From Sphingobacterium wenxiniae (GTDB lineage: Bacteria > Bacteroidota > Bacteroidia > Sphingobacteriales > Sphingobacteriaceae): DNA of 64,000 bases. This document shows, one piece after another, positions 52,947 through 60,753 of the stretch. Below the pieces are notes generated by a model. It did not search any database and was not told where the DNA came from. It was given only the letters and a program-made list of their open reading frames with translations. The stretch is from NCBI RefSeq assembly GCF_900116225.1, contig NZ_FOZZ01000008.1:62001-126000 (forward strand), in the 5' to 3' direction. Made by a program: the position numbers and the translations under genes. Positions within the stretch are counted from its first letter, which is position 1; every line of letters begins with the position of its first letter.

Positions 52947-53402
52947 CTACAAGGGCAAATTAGCCATAAATTGCACCTGTAGTCCGCCAATATTGATACC
53001 CGCCATAACCGAAGGCATCGTTGGAGCAAACACCCAAGCGTTGTGACGTTGGTACACATAGCCACGCCGGTAAGGGTCGTAATATGTGCGGTATTCCGGA
53101 AAATACACATATTCTGTACGGTGATAGAATCGTGGGCCGTAATACCACTTGTCATGATCACGATACCGTTTGTGCTGGTTTTTCACATATTTACGGTATT
53201 CCTTTTCGCGCTTCTCGTAGTATTTACGGTACTCCCGGTCGCGTTTTTCAGCATATTTATAAGCATGCTTCTGCAGCTTTCTGTCATGCTTGACTTGCTC
53301 TTTTCGCATATGCTTACCATGTCCTCTGCCTTGAGCGTCTGCTTCCAGAGCCGTGCCTGCTATCAATGCTAAGGCAATTATTCCGATCAAAAATCTTTTC
53401 AT
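52947..53402 (-). CDS. Secreted, highly basic coiled-coil protein of unknown function
   Basis: A 151-residue exported protein. The signal peptide MKRFLIGIIALALIAGTALE is followed by Lys/Arg/Tyr/Glu-rich helical repeats (KRDREYRKYYEKREKEYRKY), then a Tyr/Arg/Pro-rich strand region (PRFYHRTEYVYFPEYRTYYD) and an uncharged tail. Such proteins are frequent small secreted proteins in Bacteroidota with no known role. AAAGGAGGAACGCC just before the ATG is an unusually good Shine-Dalgarno for this phylum. It lies between the two direct repeats. Confidence 0.7.
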   Translation of the reverse strand: MKRFLIGIIALALIAGTALEADAQGRGHGKHMRKEQVKHDRKLQKHAYKYAEKRDREYRKYYEKREKEYRKYVKNQHKRYRDHDKWYYGPRFYHRTEYVYFPEYRTYYDPYRRGYVYQRHNAWVFAPTMPSVMAGINIGGLQVQFMANLPL

Positions 53403-53641
53403 GGCGTTCCTCCTTTTAGTAAAACAATGGGGTCTACATTCTTCAAGACCGTTTGTTGGTAAGACTACAGAAGTCGTGCCAGAGTTTAACAGACTTCTGC
53501 ACTTTCAGCATGTCTAACAATATGATTAGATTTTCATGGGAAGATCTGGAGTGGTTTGGCGGAAAACTATCGACAAAAAAGGGGGAAGCTATGGGGGAAG
53601 TAGACTCCCCAAAACGAAGCAAAACAGTTCAAATCAAACCC

Positions 53642-53664
53642 AATCAATTCGCCCTATTTCTCGC
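53642..53664 (+). repeat. Direct repeat, right copy
   Basis: Identical to 52761-52783 over 23 bases, with similarity continuing about 30 bases to the left (CGAAGCAAAACAGTTCAAAT...). The stop codon of the truncated integrase (53654) lies inside it. Confidence 0.92.
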
Positions 53665-54388
53665 AGTTGAACGCTACAAGCTGTTCCAACTCGTTCCGCA
53701 ACAGATAACCTCTGTCTTTGTCCTTTTTGGTGTTCTTGTATTCGCTGAACGGATTAAAGGCAAGGTGCTTTCTGCTCATCGTCAATCGGTAAAGCGTGGT
53801 AAAATTTATCATATAGAGCCAAATCGTATTATGATTTAGGGTTAAATCATCACGCAGGTAGTAATCAAAATTCTCTACAAATTCGGAAGTAAGGTCGTGA
53901 AAGGTTATATCGCTATAACCATATTTCGCAAGGGCAAAATTCGGCAGGTGCTTTAAAAGTGTTTTGTATCTGCTGTGTGTTCCTTGTACCCGAAGTCCGC
54001 TGTTTACCTTTTTTTCAAAGTCCGCTATAAACTGTTCGCAGAATTTGAAAAAGGTCAATTCTCCGCTTTCCATTCCGAGAAAAGTGTTTTTCAATTTCGC
54101 ACTGCTTACCGTTCCCTCGTTTTTTAGGATTTTGGAATAACATTCCTTCATACCCAAACGGATTTTGTCGAGTTTGCCGTTTACCTCTTGGGCTTCTCGG
54201 CTTTTTCCCAAAACCCTGCTGTACTTCAAATCCCAATTCGTTGCGGAAATATCCAACTTGGTACTGAATGCAAACTGTTTACCGTTTACGGTAACTCGGC
54301 ACATAACCGCAACCTTTCCGTTTTTCTTCGGGGCGTTCTTTTTAAGGTAGAACAATACCTTAAACGTTGATTTTTTTGTCGTTTCCAT
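53654..54388 (-). pseudogene. Truncated tyrosine-type integrase, catalytic domain lost
   Basis: The 244-residue frame begins METTKKSTFKVLFYLKKNAP, the arm-binding N-terminal domain of Bacteroidota conjugative-element integrases, and continues through the core-binding SAM-like domain (TFFKFCEQFIADFEKK, FVENFDYYLRDDLTLNHNTI). It stops at LRNELEQLVAFNCEK, exactly where the catalytic domain with R-H-R-Y should start. Family members are about 400 residues. The break coincides with the 23-bp direct repeat, so a recombination or insertion event removed the rest. Confidence 0.88.
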
Positions 54389-54679
54389 ACTCACAATTCA
54401 TTAATGTAAAATTAAACTTTAGTGAGCCACGAAACAATATGAAAAACTATGCAAATAACTGAAATACAATATAATAAAAAGTTTTGTTTCGATGCTTAAA
54501 AGTAATGAAATAGTAACCTTACTCTTTCCGAACCTCGCTAATTACTGCCGATTGCTACATTACCAAAAAATCAAAAAACAGCCGTAAAACCTTTATTTAC
54601 AAATGCTTTGCCCTTTATTATTCTTTGATTATTTTTGCTGAAAATTTATTTTATATGATAGTGTTGGTTGGCTACTTTT

Positions 54680-54707
54680 GTAGAGACGTAATATATTACG
54701 TCTCTAC
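54680..54707. repeat. 28-bp perfect palindrome
   Basis: GTAGAGACGTAATA followed directly by TATTACGTCTCTAC is self-complementary throughout. It lies in the 476-base gap (54395-54870) between the integrase remnant and the polysaccharide genes; the rest of that gap shows no gene. Similar GTAGAGACG palindromes are dispersed in Bacteroidota and cyanobacterial genomes. Confidence 0.9.
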
Positions 54708-54870
54708 GTAGCGTCAATAGTGAGATATCTTTCTCCCCGTCATCATTTCCCTTCGTTAAAGGATAATTTTGCTCCTTTAATTAAGGCAGGAAAACCTAAA
54801 AAACTATGTTGTACTTAAATAATTTTGTTACTTTACAACAATAAAAACTGAGGAATTAAATTATAGTATC

Positions 54871-55305
54871 TTGGAGGATTTGAAGAAGGTAAGTTTTATT
54901 GAAGGAGGAGTTGCAAAAGACCATCGAGGGCAGATACGTTTTGTCAACGATTTTGATATGACATTGGTCAAACGGTTTTATATTATCAAAAATACAGATA
55001 CGGAGTTGATTCGTGGCTGGCGTGCACACCGCATTGAACAGCGATGGTTTTATGTTCTTTCTGGAGTCTTTGAACTGGACTTGGTACAAATTGATGAATG
55101 GGACAATGCTTCACCTGAGCTGCCGATTGAAAAAATGGTATTGAAGGCGGAGGAACAAAAGGTCATTCATGTTCCGGTAGGATATGGAACGGCCTTCCGG
55201 GCGTTGGAAGAGGGGAGTGAGCTTTTGGTGTTTGCAGACTATGGAATAGACCATGCTAAAAACGATGATTATACATGGCCGATTGATTACTTTGTAAATC
55301 GTTGA
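54871..55305 (+). CDS. FdtA/WxcM-like cupin (nucleotide-sugar modifying enzyme)
   Basis: A 144-residue cupin of the FdtA/QdtA/WxcM group, which isomerise or epimerise dTDP-keto-sugars for surface glycans. Motifs include the DHRGQIRFVNDFDM start, IRGWRAHRIEQRWFYVLSGV with the metal/catalytic His, and VIHVPVGYGTAFRALEEGSE. The frame opens with TTG at 54871; a second TTG at 54880 has GGAGG only a few bases before it, so the precise start is uncertain. It precedes a WecA-like transferase by 72 bases. Confidence 0.8.
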   Translation: MEDLKKVSFIEGGVAKDHRGQIRFVNDFDMTLVKRFYIIKNTDTELIRGWRAHRIEQRWFYVLSGVFELDLVQIDEWDNASPELPIEKMVLKAEEQKVIHVPVGYGTAFRALEEGSELLVFADYGIDHAKNDDYTWPIDYFVNR

Positions 55306-55377
55306 ATTGGTAAAAAGATGAAATCGTAAAACCGGGGTACGAGGTTTAATTGCTTACTTACAGCTTACAACTGAAAA

Positions 55378-56343
55378 ATGATATATCTACTTGTATTTAT
55401 TGCCTTATTTATTTTAGAGCTGCTGTATTTTCGAATAGCAGATCGTTTTAACATTATTGATAAACCAAATGAACGTTCTTCACATAGTACGATCACGCTA
55501 CGTGGAGGGGGGATTATCTTTTATTTTGCTGTACTGATTTACTTCCTGTTTTATGGGTATCCTTATCCATGGTTTTTTCTGGGGTTGACCATGATGACTT
55601 TGGTTTCCTTCTTTGATGATATTCTCACGTTATCCAACAGGATTCGTATCCTGGTTCATTTTTCGGCTGTATTGCTGATGGCTTATGAGTTGAACTTGTT
55701 TGGTATGCCTTGGTATTATCTGCTCATCACCTTTATTGTGGTGGTCGGTGTTATCAATGCCTATAACTTTATGGATGGTATCAATGGTATTACCGCCTGT
55801 TATAGCTTGGCCGTGGGAGGGCTACTGTTGTTAGTGAATAGGGAAATCCACTTTATGGATCCTCACCTATTGATATACACCTTACTTGGTGTATTGGTTT
55901 TTACCTTTTTTAATTTCCGCACCAAAGCCAAGAGCTTTGCCGGGGATGTGGGATCGGTCGCCATTGCCTATATTCTGCTCTTTGTGCTGGGTACTTTGAT
56001 CTTGCATACAGGCAACGTGATCTATATACTCTTCCTTTCGGTCTATGGCATCGATGCGGTATGGACCATTGTCCGACGTTTGTATTTGCGGGAAAATATT
56101 TTTCAGGCACATCGATCTCATCTTTATCAGTTTTTAGGAAACGAGGCTGGTGTGAATAAGCTGTTGATCTCATTTATGTATGGTCTGTTGCAGTTCATCA
56201 TTGGTTTAATGGTCATCCAATTTGCTGACAAGGATGCCACCACGCAATGGATTTTTGCCCTTTCGCTATTAGTAGGGATGAGTATACTTTATCTTATCGG
56301 TAAGACTTATGTAATACGAAAATATTATCGTCCAGTGTGTTGA
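55378..56343 (+). CDS. WecA/MraY-family undecaprenyl-phosphate sugar-1-phosphate transferase
   Basis: A 321-residue membrane enzyme with about ten spans that starts lipid-linked polysaccharide synthesis by transferring a HexNAc-1-phosphate to undecaprenyl phosphate. Conserved blocks are PNERSSHSTITLRGGGIIF, FFDDILTLSNRIRI (DD pair), YNFMDGINGITACYSL (NxxNxxDGINGL-like), KSFAGDVGSVAIAY and the cytoplasmic AHRSHLYQFLGNEAG. It pairs naturally with the cupin upstream and with the epimerase at 2546. Confidence 0.9.
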   Translation: MIYLLVFIALFILELLYFRIADRFNIIDKPNERSSHSTITLRGGGIIFYFAVLIYFLFYGYPYPWFFLGLTMMTLVSFFDDILTLSNRIRILVHFSAVLLMAYELNLFGMPWYYLLITFIVVVGVINAYNFMDGINGITACYSLAVGGLLLLVNREIHFMDPHLLIYTLLGVLVFTFFNFRTKAKSFAGDVGSVAIAYILLFVLGTLILHTGNVIYILFLSVYGIDAVWTIVRRLYLRENIFQAHRSHLYQFLGNEAGVNKLLISFMYGLLQFIIGLMVIQFADKDATTQWIFALSLLVGMSILYLIGKTYVIRKYYRPVC

Positions 56344-56486
56344 TTAGGTCCCTTGATTGATAATAGAGATATGCATAAAAATGGATTAGACGAACTCTTA
56401 TAGGATTTATTTTCCAAACATTGGGAAAATATACCATGTTTTCATAAGGAAAATTACTATCTTAGTAGGTATAAACAATATAAGCC

Positions 56487-57977
56487 ATGAGAAATCATAC
56501 CAAAAAAAATTGGTATAGTTTTCTTTGTTTTCTAAGCATCGTTTTTTTAGTTAGTTCCTGTGATAAAGATGTCGTTGCGCCTGATGCTTTGGATGAAAGC
56601 TATACCGTCGCGATCAAATTCAAGGAGTTTGAATCGAGTACCACGCCTCTAGGTAAGAATGCACGTGTGTTAGCGGATAAAGCCGTCAATAAATGGGCTT
56701 CTACCAACCCCCGACAAACCCAAAACATCCAACAAGGTTACCTCTACTATTGGTCTTTCAATAACGAGACTTTGACCCCGGATATCCGTGTGGTAGGAGG
56801 CGCCAAAATCACCTATAATGGTGGGCTAACACCGGATAGATATGCTGGAGGGTGGGCATCTGATACATACACAGCAGGAAGAGCCCTTAACCTAACGGGC
56901 GTTCAGGAATTTATTTTTGAAATACCATTAACCCGTGTATTAGAACTTCAGACGTTGGGTTTTGATATTGGCTCTTCAAATACTGGGCCGAAAGCATTTG
57001 ATTTGTTTTATTCGCAGGATGGAGAGGAATATGAGGCGTTGGCAAAAGATAATCAGTTTACGAATACCAATACAGCTCAAGCTAAAAATTCTTTTCAATT
57101 TGATTTAACGACTCTTGAGTTGGATTTGAGCAAAAAGCTCTTTTTAAAAATCATTCCGAAAGCTGGAGAAAGAGGAACTTCAACAGCGTATAATTCTACT
57201 TCAGGGGTTACAAGGATAGACAATTTTCACCTCATTGGTGTCTCCGAAGTTGTACAGGAAGCTACGGTGTTTAAATTGCACTACCATATTTTTGATGCAG
57301 ACAATAGAAATATGGTAATGATGGGGACTGAGGTATTTGAACCGGGGAATCTGCCGGACTTATCCCTGTCTTTACCCATTGGGAATTATTATGCATCCTT
57401 TGTGAGCAATGTGTCTAATGCGGAACTTAATATCCCCGAGCGTGCCAATGCCGATGATTATTTTATGGCCAACCCCTTCTCTAATCATCGGGCACAGATC
57501 TTCGGCTTGGTGGATACTTTCGCTGTGGACAGCGAGATGCAGATCGAGGCTACTTTGCAGCGATATTATAGCCAGATACGATTTGAATTTACAGATTCCG
57601 ATGATTTGTCCTATATTGGCAAGTTGATTTTCACACCTGAGCACGACCCTTATTTTTACAGCCCTTTTGTAGCAGCGATGGGAAACCCCGTGCTGGATCA
57701 GTCGGAAATCATACTTATCCCGAATTTTGAAGAAGATGGAAAGGAAATTGTTTTTCATCAGTTCATGGGAAGGGTTGTTACGCCACAGCCCATCCAATAT
57801 CGTGTGGAAGTATATGATAAGGTGAATGAATTGCTCCGGACATTTACGGTCGGTAGCAGTATCAAGGAAAATGTGCAGTTGGTCTTTAGAGGACAGTTAT
57901 TGACGAAACAGCAAGAGGTCACATTTACTGTTAGGCAGAATGAAGAGTGGGGCGGGGAGACTATTGTGTCCTACTAG
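56487..57977 (+). CDS. Large hypothetical lipoprotein
   Basis: A 496-residue predicted surface or periplasmic lipoprotein. Lipobox FLVSSC (Cys near residue 25). The middle has a jelly-roll-like region (TLTPDIRVVGGAKITYNGGL, TLGFDIGSSNTGPKAFDLFY), consistent with a carbohydrate-binding-like beta sandwich, and the last third is another beta-rich domain. It is not SusD and shows no catalytic motif. Function unknown; the location after polysaccharide genes may be coincidental. Confidence 0.6.
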   Translation: MRNHTKKNWYSFLCFLSIVFLVSSCDKDVVAPDALDESYTVAIKFKEFESSTTPLGKNARVLADKAVNKWASTNPRQTQNIQQGYLYYWSFNNETLTPDIRVVGGAKITYNGGLTPDRYAGGWASDTYTAGRALNLTGVQEFIFEIPLTRVLELQTLGFDIGSSNTGPKAFDLFYSQDGEEYEALAKDNQFTNTNTAQAKNSFQFDLTTLELDLSKKLFLKIIPKAGERGTSTAYNSTSGVTRIDNFHLIGVSEVVQEATVFKLHYHIFDADNRNMVMMGTEVFEPGNLPDLSLSLPIGNYYASFVSNVSNAELNIPERANADDYFMANPFSNHRAQIFGLVDTFAVDSEMQIEATLQRYYSQIRFEFTDSDDLSYIGKLIFTPEHDPYFYSPFVAAMGNPVLDQSEIILIPNFEEDGKEIVFHQFMGRVVTPQPIQYRVEVYDKVNELLRTFTVGSSIKENVQLVFRGQLLTKQQEVTFTVRQNEEWGGETIVSY

Positions 57978-57984
57978 TGAAAAC

Positions 57985-58012
57985 GGGCGAGATATTCTCT
58001 CGCCCATTTTAC
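57985..58012. terminator. Bidirectional terminator between lipoprotein and glyS
   Basis: A perfect 8-bp GC-rich stem GGGCGAGA/TCTCGCCC (57985-57992, 57998-58005) followed by ATTTTA. It lies between convergent stop codons 57977 and 58014. Confidence 0.85.
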
Positions 58013-58013
58013 A

Positions 58014-59483
58014 TTATACTAATTTCTCTAACAAGTTGTTCCAACTCACCAGTTCTGCGATAATCCGTGGGAGTTCGGTAGCGTTTACACGCTCCTGCTC
58101 CATGCTGTCGCGGTGGCGGATAGTCACGGTGTTGTCTTCCAGTGTTTGATGGTCAACTGTGATACAATATGGTGTACCGATAGCATCCTGACGTCGGTAA
58201 CGCTTACCTATAGCATCTTTCTCATCGTATTGCATATTGAAATCCAGTTTCAGTTTTGCCATAATCTCACGAGCTTTTTCCGGAAGGCCATCTTTTTTGG
58301 TCAATGGTAGGATAGCTGCTTTAACAGGAGCAATACATGGGTGGAATTTTAATACCGTACGGGAGTCCTTTTTCTCTTCGGTAGATAGATCCTCCTCAAC
58401 TAAGGAGTTTGCTAATACGGTCAAGAACAAACGGTCTAATCCGATAGAGGTTTCGATAACGTATGGAATGTAGTTCTGATTGATTTCCGGGTCGAAATAC
58501 TGCATTTTCTTTTTGGAATATTCCTGATGCTGCTTCAAGTCGAAATCCGTACGGGAGTGGATACCTTCTACTTCTTTAAATCCGAATGGAAACTCATACT
58601 CAATATCCACCGCTGCGTTGGCGTAATGCGCTAATTTCACGTGGTCGTGATAACGGTATTTTGCAGGGTTCGATCCTAAAGCCAAATGCCACTTCAAGCG
58701 GGTTTCTTTCCACTTTGCATACCAATCCAACTCTGAACCCGGACGTACAAAAAACTGCATTTCCATTTGTTCAAATTCACGCATACGCATAATGAACTGA
58801 CGAGCGATAACCTCATTGCGGAATGCTTTACCAATCTGGGCAATACCGAAAGGTATTTTCATACGGCCTGTTTTCTGTACGTTCAGAAAGTTGACAAAGA
58901 TACCTTGTGCGGTTTCGGGACGAAGGTAAACCTGTTCAGCACCATCAGCCATTGCGCCCATTTGGGTCGCAAACATCAGGTTAAACTGACGGACTTCTGT
59001 CCAGTTTTTCGTGCCCGAAATCGGACAGACGATATTATGTTCTTCGATGATGGTTTTTAAACGTGCTAAGTCATCTGCATTCAACGCATCATCTAAATCT
59101 TTTTGCAACTGGGCTGCCTTATCTGTCTTCCCGTCTTTCTCATAACGGTCGATTTTATCTTCGATCAACTGGTCGGCACGGTAGCGCTTCTTAGAATCTT
59201 TATTGTCAATCATCGGGTCATTGAACCCATCCACGTGTCCGGAAGCTTTCCAGGTCGTAGGATGCATGAATATAGCGGCATCAATTCCGACGATATTCTC
59301 GTTCAATTGCACCATAGATTTCCACCAATAGGTCTTTAGGTTATTTTTTAATTCCGAACCCAATTGACCATAATCATATACGGCACTCAGGCCGTCATAA
59401 ATCTCACTGGAAGGAAACACAAAACCGTATTCCTTGGCATGCGAGACAATATTTTTGAAAAAATCGTCAGTTTGCTTACTCAT
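58014..59483 (-). CDS. glyS: Glycyl-tRNA synthetase (dimeric, class II)
   Basis: A 489-residue enzyme that charges tRNA-Gly. The N-terminus MSKQTDDFFKNIVSHAKEYG leads into GFVFPSSEIYDGLSAVYDYG and LKNNLKTYWWKSMVQ, the mark of the homodimeric bacterial/eukaryotic type rather than alpha2beta2. Class II motifs are visible in YLRPETAQGIFVNFLNVQ, FRNEVIARQFIMRMREFEQM and ETSIGLDRLFLTVL, with a C-terminal anticodon-binding domain ending LPRIIAELVSWNN. ATG 59483 was chosen over one three codons earlier. The upstream region carries a heptamer repeat. Confidence 0.95.
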   Translation of the reverse strand: MSKQTDDFFKNIVSHAKEYGFVFPSSEIYDGLSAVYDYGQLGSELKNNLKTYWWKSMVQLNENIVGIDAAIFMHPTTWKASGHVDGFNDPMIDNKDSKKRYRADQLIEDKIDRYEKDGKTDKAAQLQKDLDDALNADDLARLKTIIEEHNIVCPISGTKNWTEVRQFNLMFATQMGAMADGAEQVYLRPETAQGIFVNFLNVQKTGRMKIPFGIAQIGKAFRNEVIARQFIMRMREFEQMEMQFFVRPGSELDWYAKWKETRLKWHLALGSNPAKYRYHDHVKLAHYANAAVDIEYEFPFGFKEVEGIHSRTDFDLKQHQEYSKKKMQYFDPEINQNYIPYVIETSIGLDRLFLTVLANSLVEEDLSTEEKKDSRTVLKFHPCIAPVKAAILPLTKKDGLPEKAREIMAKLKLDFNMQYDEKDAIGKRYRRQDAIGTPYCITVDHQTLEDNTVTIRHRDSMEQERVNATELPRIIAELVSWNNLLEKLV

Positions 59484-59496
59484 AAGGAGCAAATAT

Positions 59497-59545
59497 AGTA
59501 TTTAGTATTTAGTATTTAGTATTTAGTATTTAGTATTTAGTATTT
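59497..59545. repeat. Seven perfect AGTATTT heptamers upstream of glyS
   Basis: AGTATTT is repeated exactly seven times (49 bases), starting 14 bases from the glyS ATG. Length changes here would alter promoter or leader spacing. The sequence reads as AAATACT units on the transcribed strand. Confidence 0.95.
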
Positions 59546-59579
59546 AGCACGCAGACAATAGATAATTTGCTCGTTTTAT

Positions 59580-59987
59580 TCATAAAAACGGATTTATAAT
59601 TGTTAGCCTACCTTCAATTAATTGATTGTGTTACATATCTTCTGAATACAATTTTTCACATTCTGCCTGTAACGCAGCACTAATGATTAAACTATCGTAA
59701 AAGGAGAATCCATATCGACTGGCTATTCGGGTAGCTTCTTCAATAGTCTCTTAGTTGTTAATAAATAATTTGTTGTTATTACAGCATTCCTGGACAGCTT
59801 TTTCTGCTACCTTGTAAGTGAACTTTAACTTCTTTGTAATTATATTACAGAGCTCGGTAAGTACCTGTGTGCTGATGTATGAATCTTGTTCACGAATAAG
59901 TGCATGTGCAATTTGACGCTTCTCTACTTCCGAGGAGGAATAAGAATATATTATGACATTGGTATCAATAAAAACCTTATCGCTCAT
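59580..59987 (-). pseudogene. PIN-domain (VapC-like) toxin with two in-frame stop codons
   Basis: The frame from ATG 59987 to the stop at 59580 spans 136 codons and reads as a whole PIN ribonuclease: start MSDKVFIDTNVIIYSYSSSE (acidic residue D8 in the active site), middle LTELCNIITKKLKFT, and later IASRYGFSFYDSLIISAAL with conserved D, ending YSEDM-stop-HNQLIEGRL. It is interrupted by TAA at 59751 and by TAA after EDM near 59638, where family proteins have Gln. No frameshift is needed. The toxin is therefore almost certainly inactive. Confidence 0.88.
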
Positions 59988-60177
59988 TGGCTTCAGCTCT
60001 ATCAAACTTAAAAGATGTAGTATCAATATTTAAAGCCTGAAATGAAACTTTCTTAGTCAAAGTCTGATTAGTACTCTTCGTACTATCTTTTTTGAACCGA
60101 ATTACCTTCAGCTTCTCTAAATCTTTTAATAGATTGAAAGCATGATCATTTAAAATATCTATTGTTACCGTTTTCAT
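59977..60177 (-). CDS. Antitoxin-like small protein paired with the PIN pseudogene
   Basis: A 66-residue protein (ATG 60177, preferred over one three codons earlier) beginning MKTVTIDILNDHAFNLLKDL, as in VapB/DUF2281-like antitoxins, with a basic middle and a disordered tail. It overlaps the toxin start by 11 bases, as in functional VapBC operons. It would be the labile antitoxin; with a dead partner it may be a relict. Confidence 0.7.
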   Translation of the reverse strand: MKTVTIDILNDHAFNLLKDLEKLKVIRFKKDSTKSTNQTLTKKVSFQALNIDTTSFKFDRAEANER

Positions 60178-60211
60178 GATATACAAATATAATGAAAATC
60201 AATTTGATTGG

Positions 60212-60676
60212 TTATCCTTTCTCTACTAAATCTTTTACCTGCTGCGAAGCATTTTTGTTATCTACTTTCTTGATGATATGCGTGATAATACCCTCTTCAT
60301 TAATAACAAAAGTGGTGCGGGCTGTGCCCATATATTTTCGACCATACATGTTCTTCTCTACCCATACACCATAATCGTTCACAATTTTTTGCTCTTCGTC
60401 AGCTAATAGGTTGAAAGGCAAGTCAAATTTGCTGATAAATTTCTGATGGGACTGTTCACTATCCACACTGACGCCCAATACCTCGAAACCATCCTTTAAC
60501 AGGGATTGGTAATTGTCGCGGAAGTTGCAGGCTTCTGTTGTGCATCCGGGTGTATTGTCTTTTGGATAAAAATAAAGAATTACTTTCTTTCCTTTAAAAT
60601 CGGAAAGTTTGATGGTATCGCCGTTTTGGTTTTTAGCTTCAATAGCTGGGGCTTTATCGCCGATGTTTAATGTCAT
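60212..60676 (-). CDS. bcp: Thiol peroxidase, Bcp/PrxQ family
   Basis: A 154-residue cytoplasmic peroxiredoxin that reduces hydroperoxides with thioredoxin. The active site is NTPGCTTEACNF with peroxidatic Cys45 and resolving Cys50, the same spacing as E. coli Bcp. Other marks are YFYPKD, GVSVDSEQSHQKF and RTTFVINEEGIITHII. Typical length. An inverted repeat near its start (60687-60752) separates it from the peptidase gene. Confidence 0.95.
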   Translation of the reverse strand: MTLNIGDKAPAIEAKNQNGDTIKLSDFKGKKVILYFYPKDNTPGCTTEACNFRDNYQSLLKDGFEVLGVSVDSEQSHQKFISKFDLPFNLLADEEQKIVNDYGVWVEKNMYGRKYMGTARTTFVINEEGIITHIIKKVDNKNASQQVKDLVEKG

Positions 60677-60686
60677 AGTATTTAAG

Positions 60687-60753
60687 ATTAATCCCCCCGT
60701 CCCCCAAAGGGGGAGATGTTTATTGTTCCCCCTTTGGGGGATAGGGGGATTTT
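60687..60753. terminator. Large G/C-run inverted repeat between peptidase and bcp genes
   Basis: ATCCCCCCGTCCCCCAAAGG... pairs over about 22 of 24 positions with TCCCCCTTTGGGGGATAGGG... across a short loop, followed by TTTTATTTT. It can terminate the M23 gene on the minus strand and resembles a dispersed CCCCCAAAGGGGG-type repeat. Confidence 0.75.

Noticed and set aside
53453..53839. Plus-strand frame across the right direct repeat as a new gene
   Set aside because: It runs into the antisense of the integrase remnant and has no start context. Only its IKPNQFALFLA part, shared with the left repeat, seems informative.
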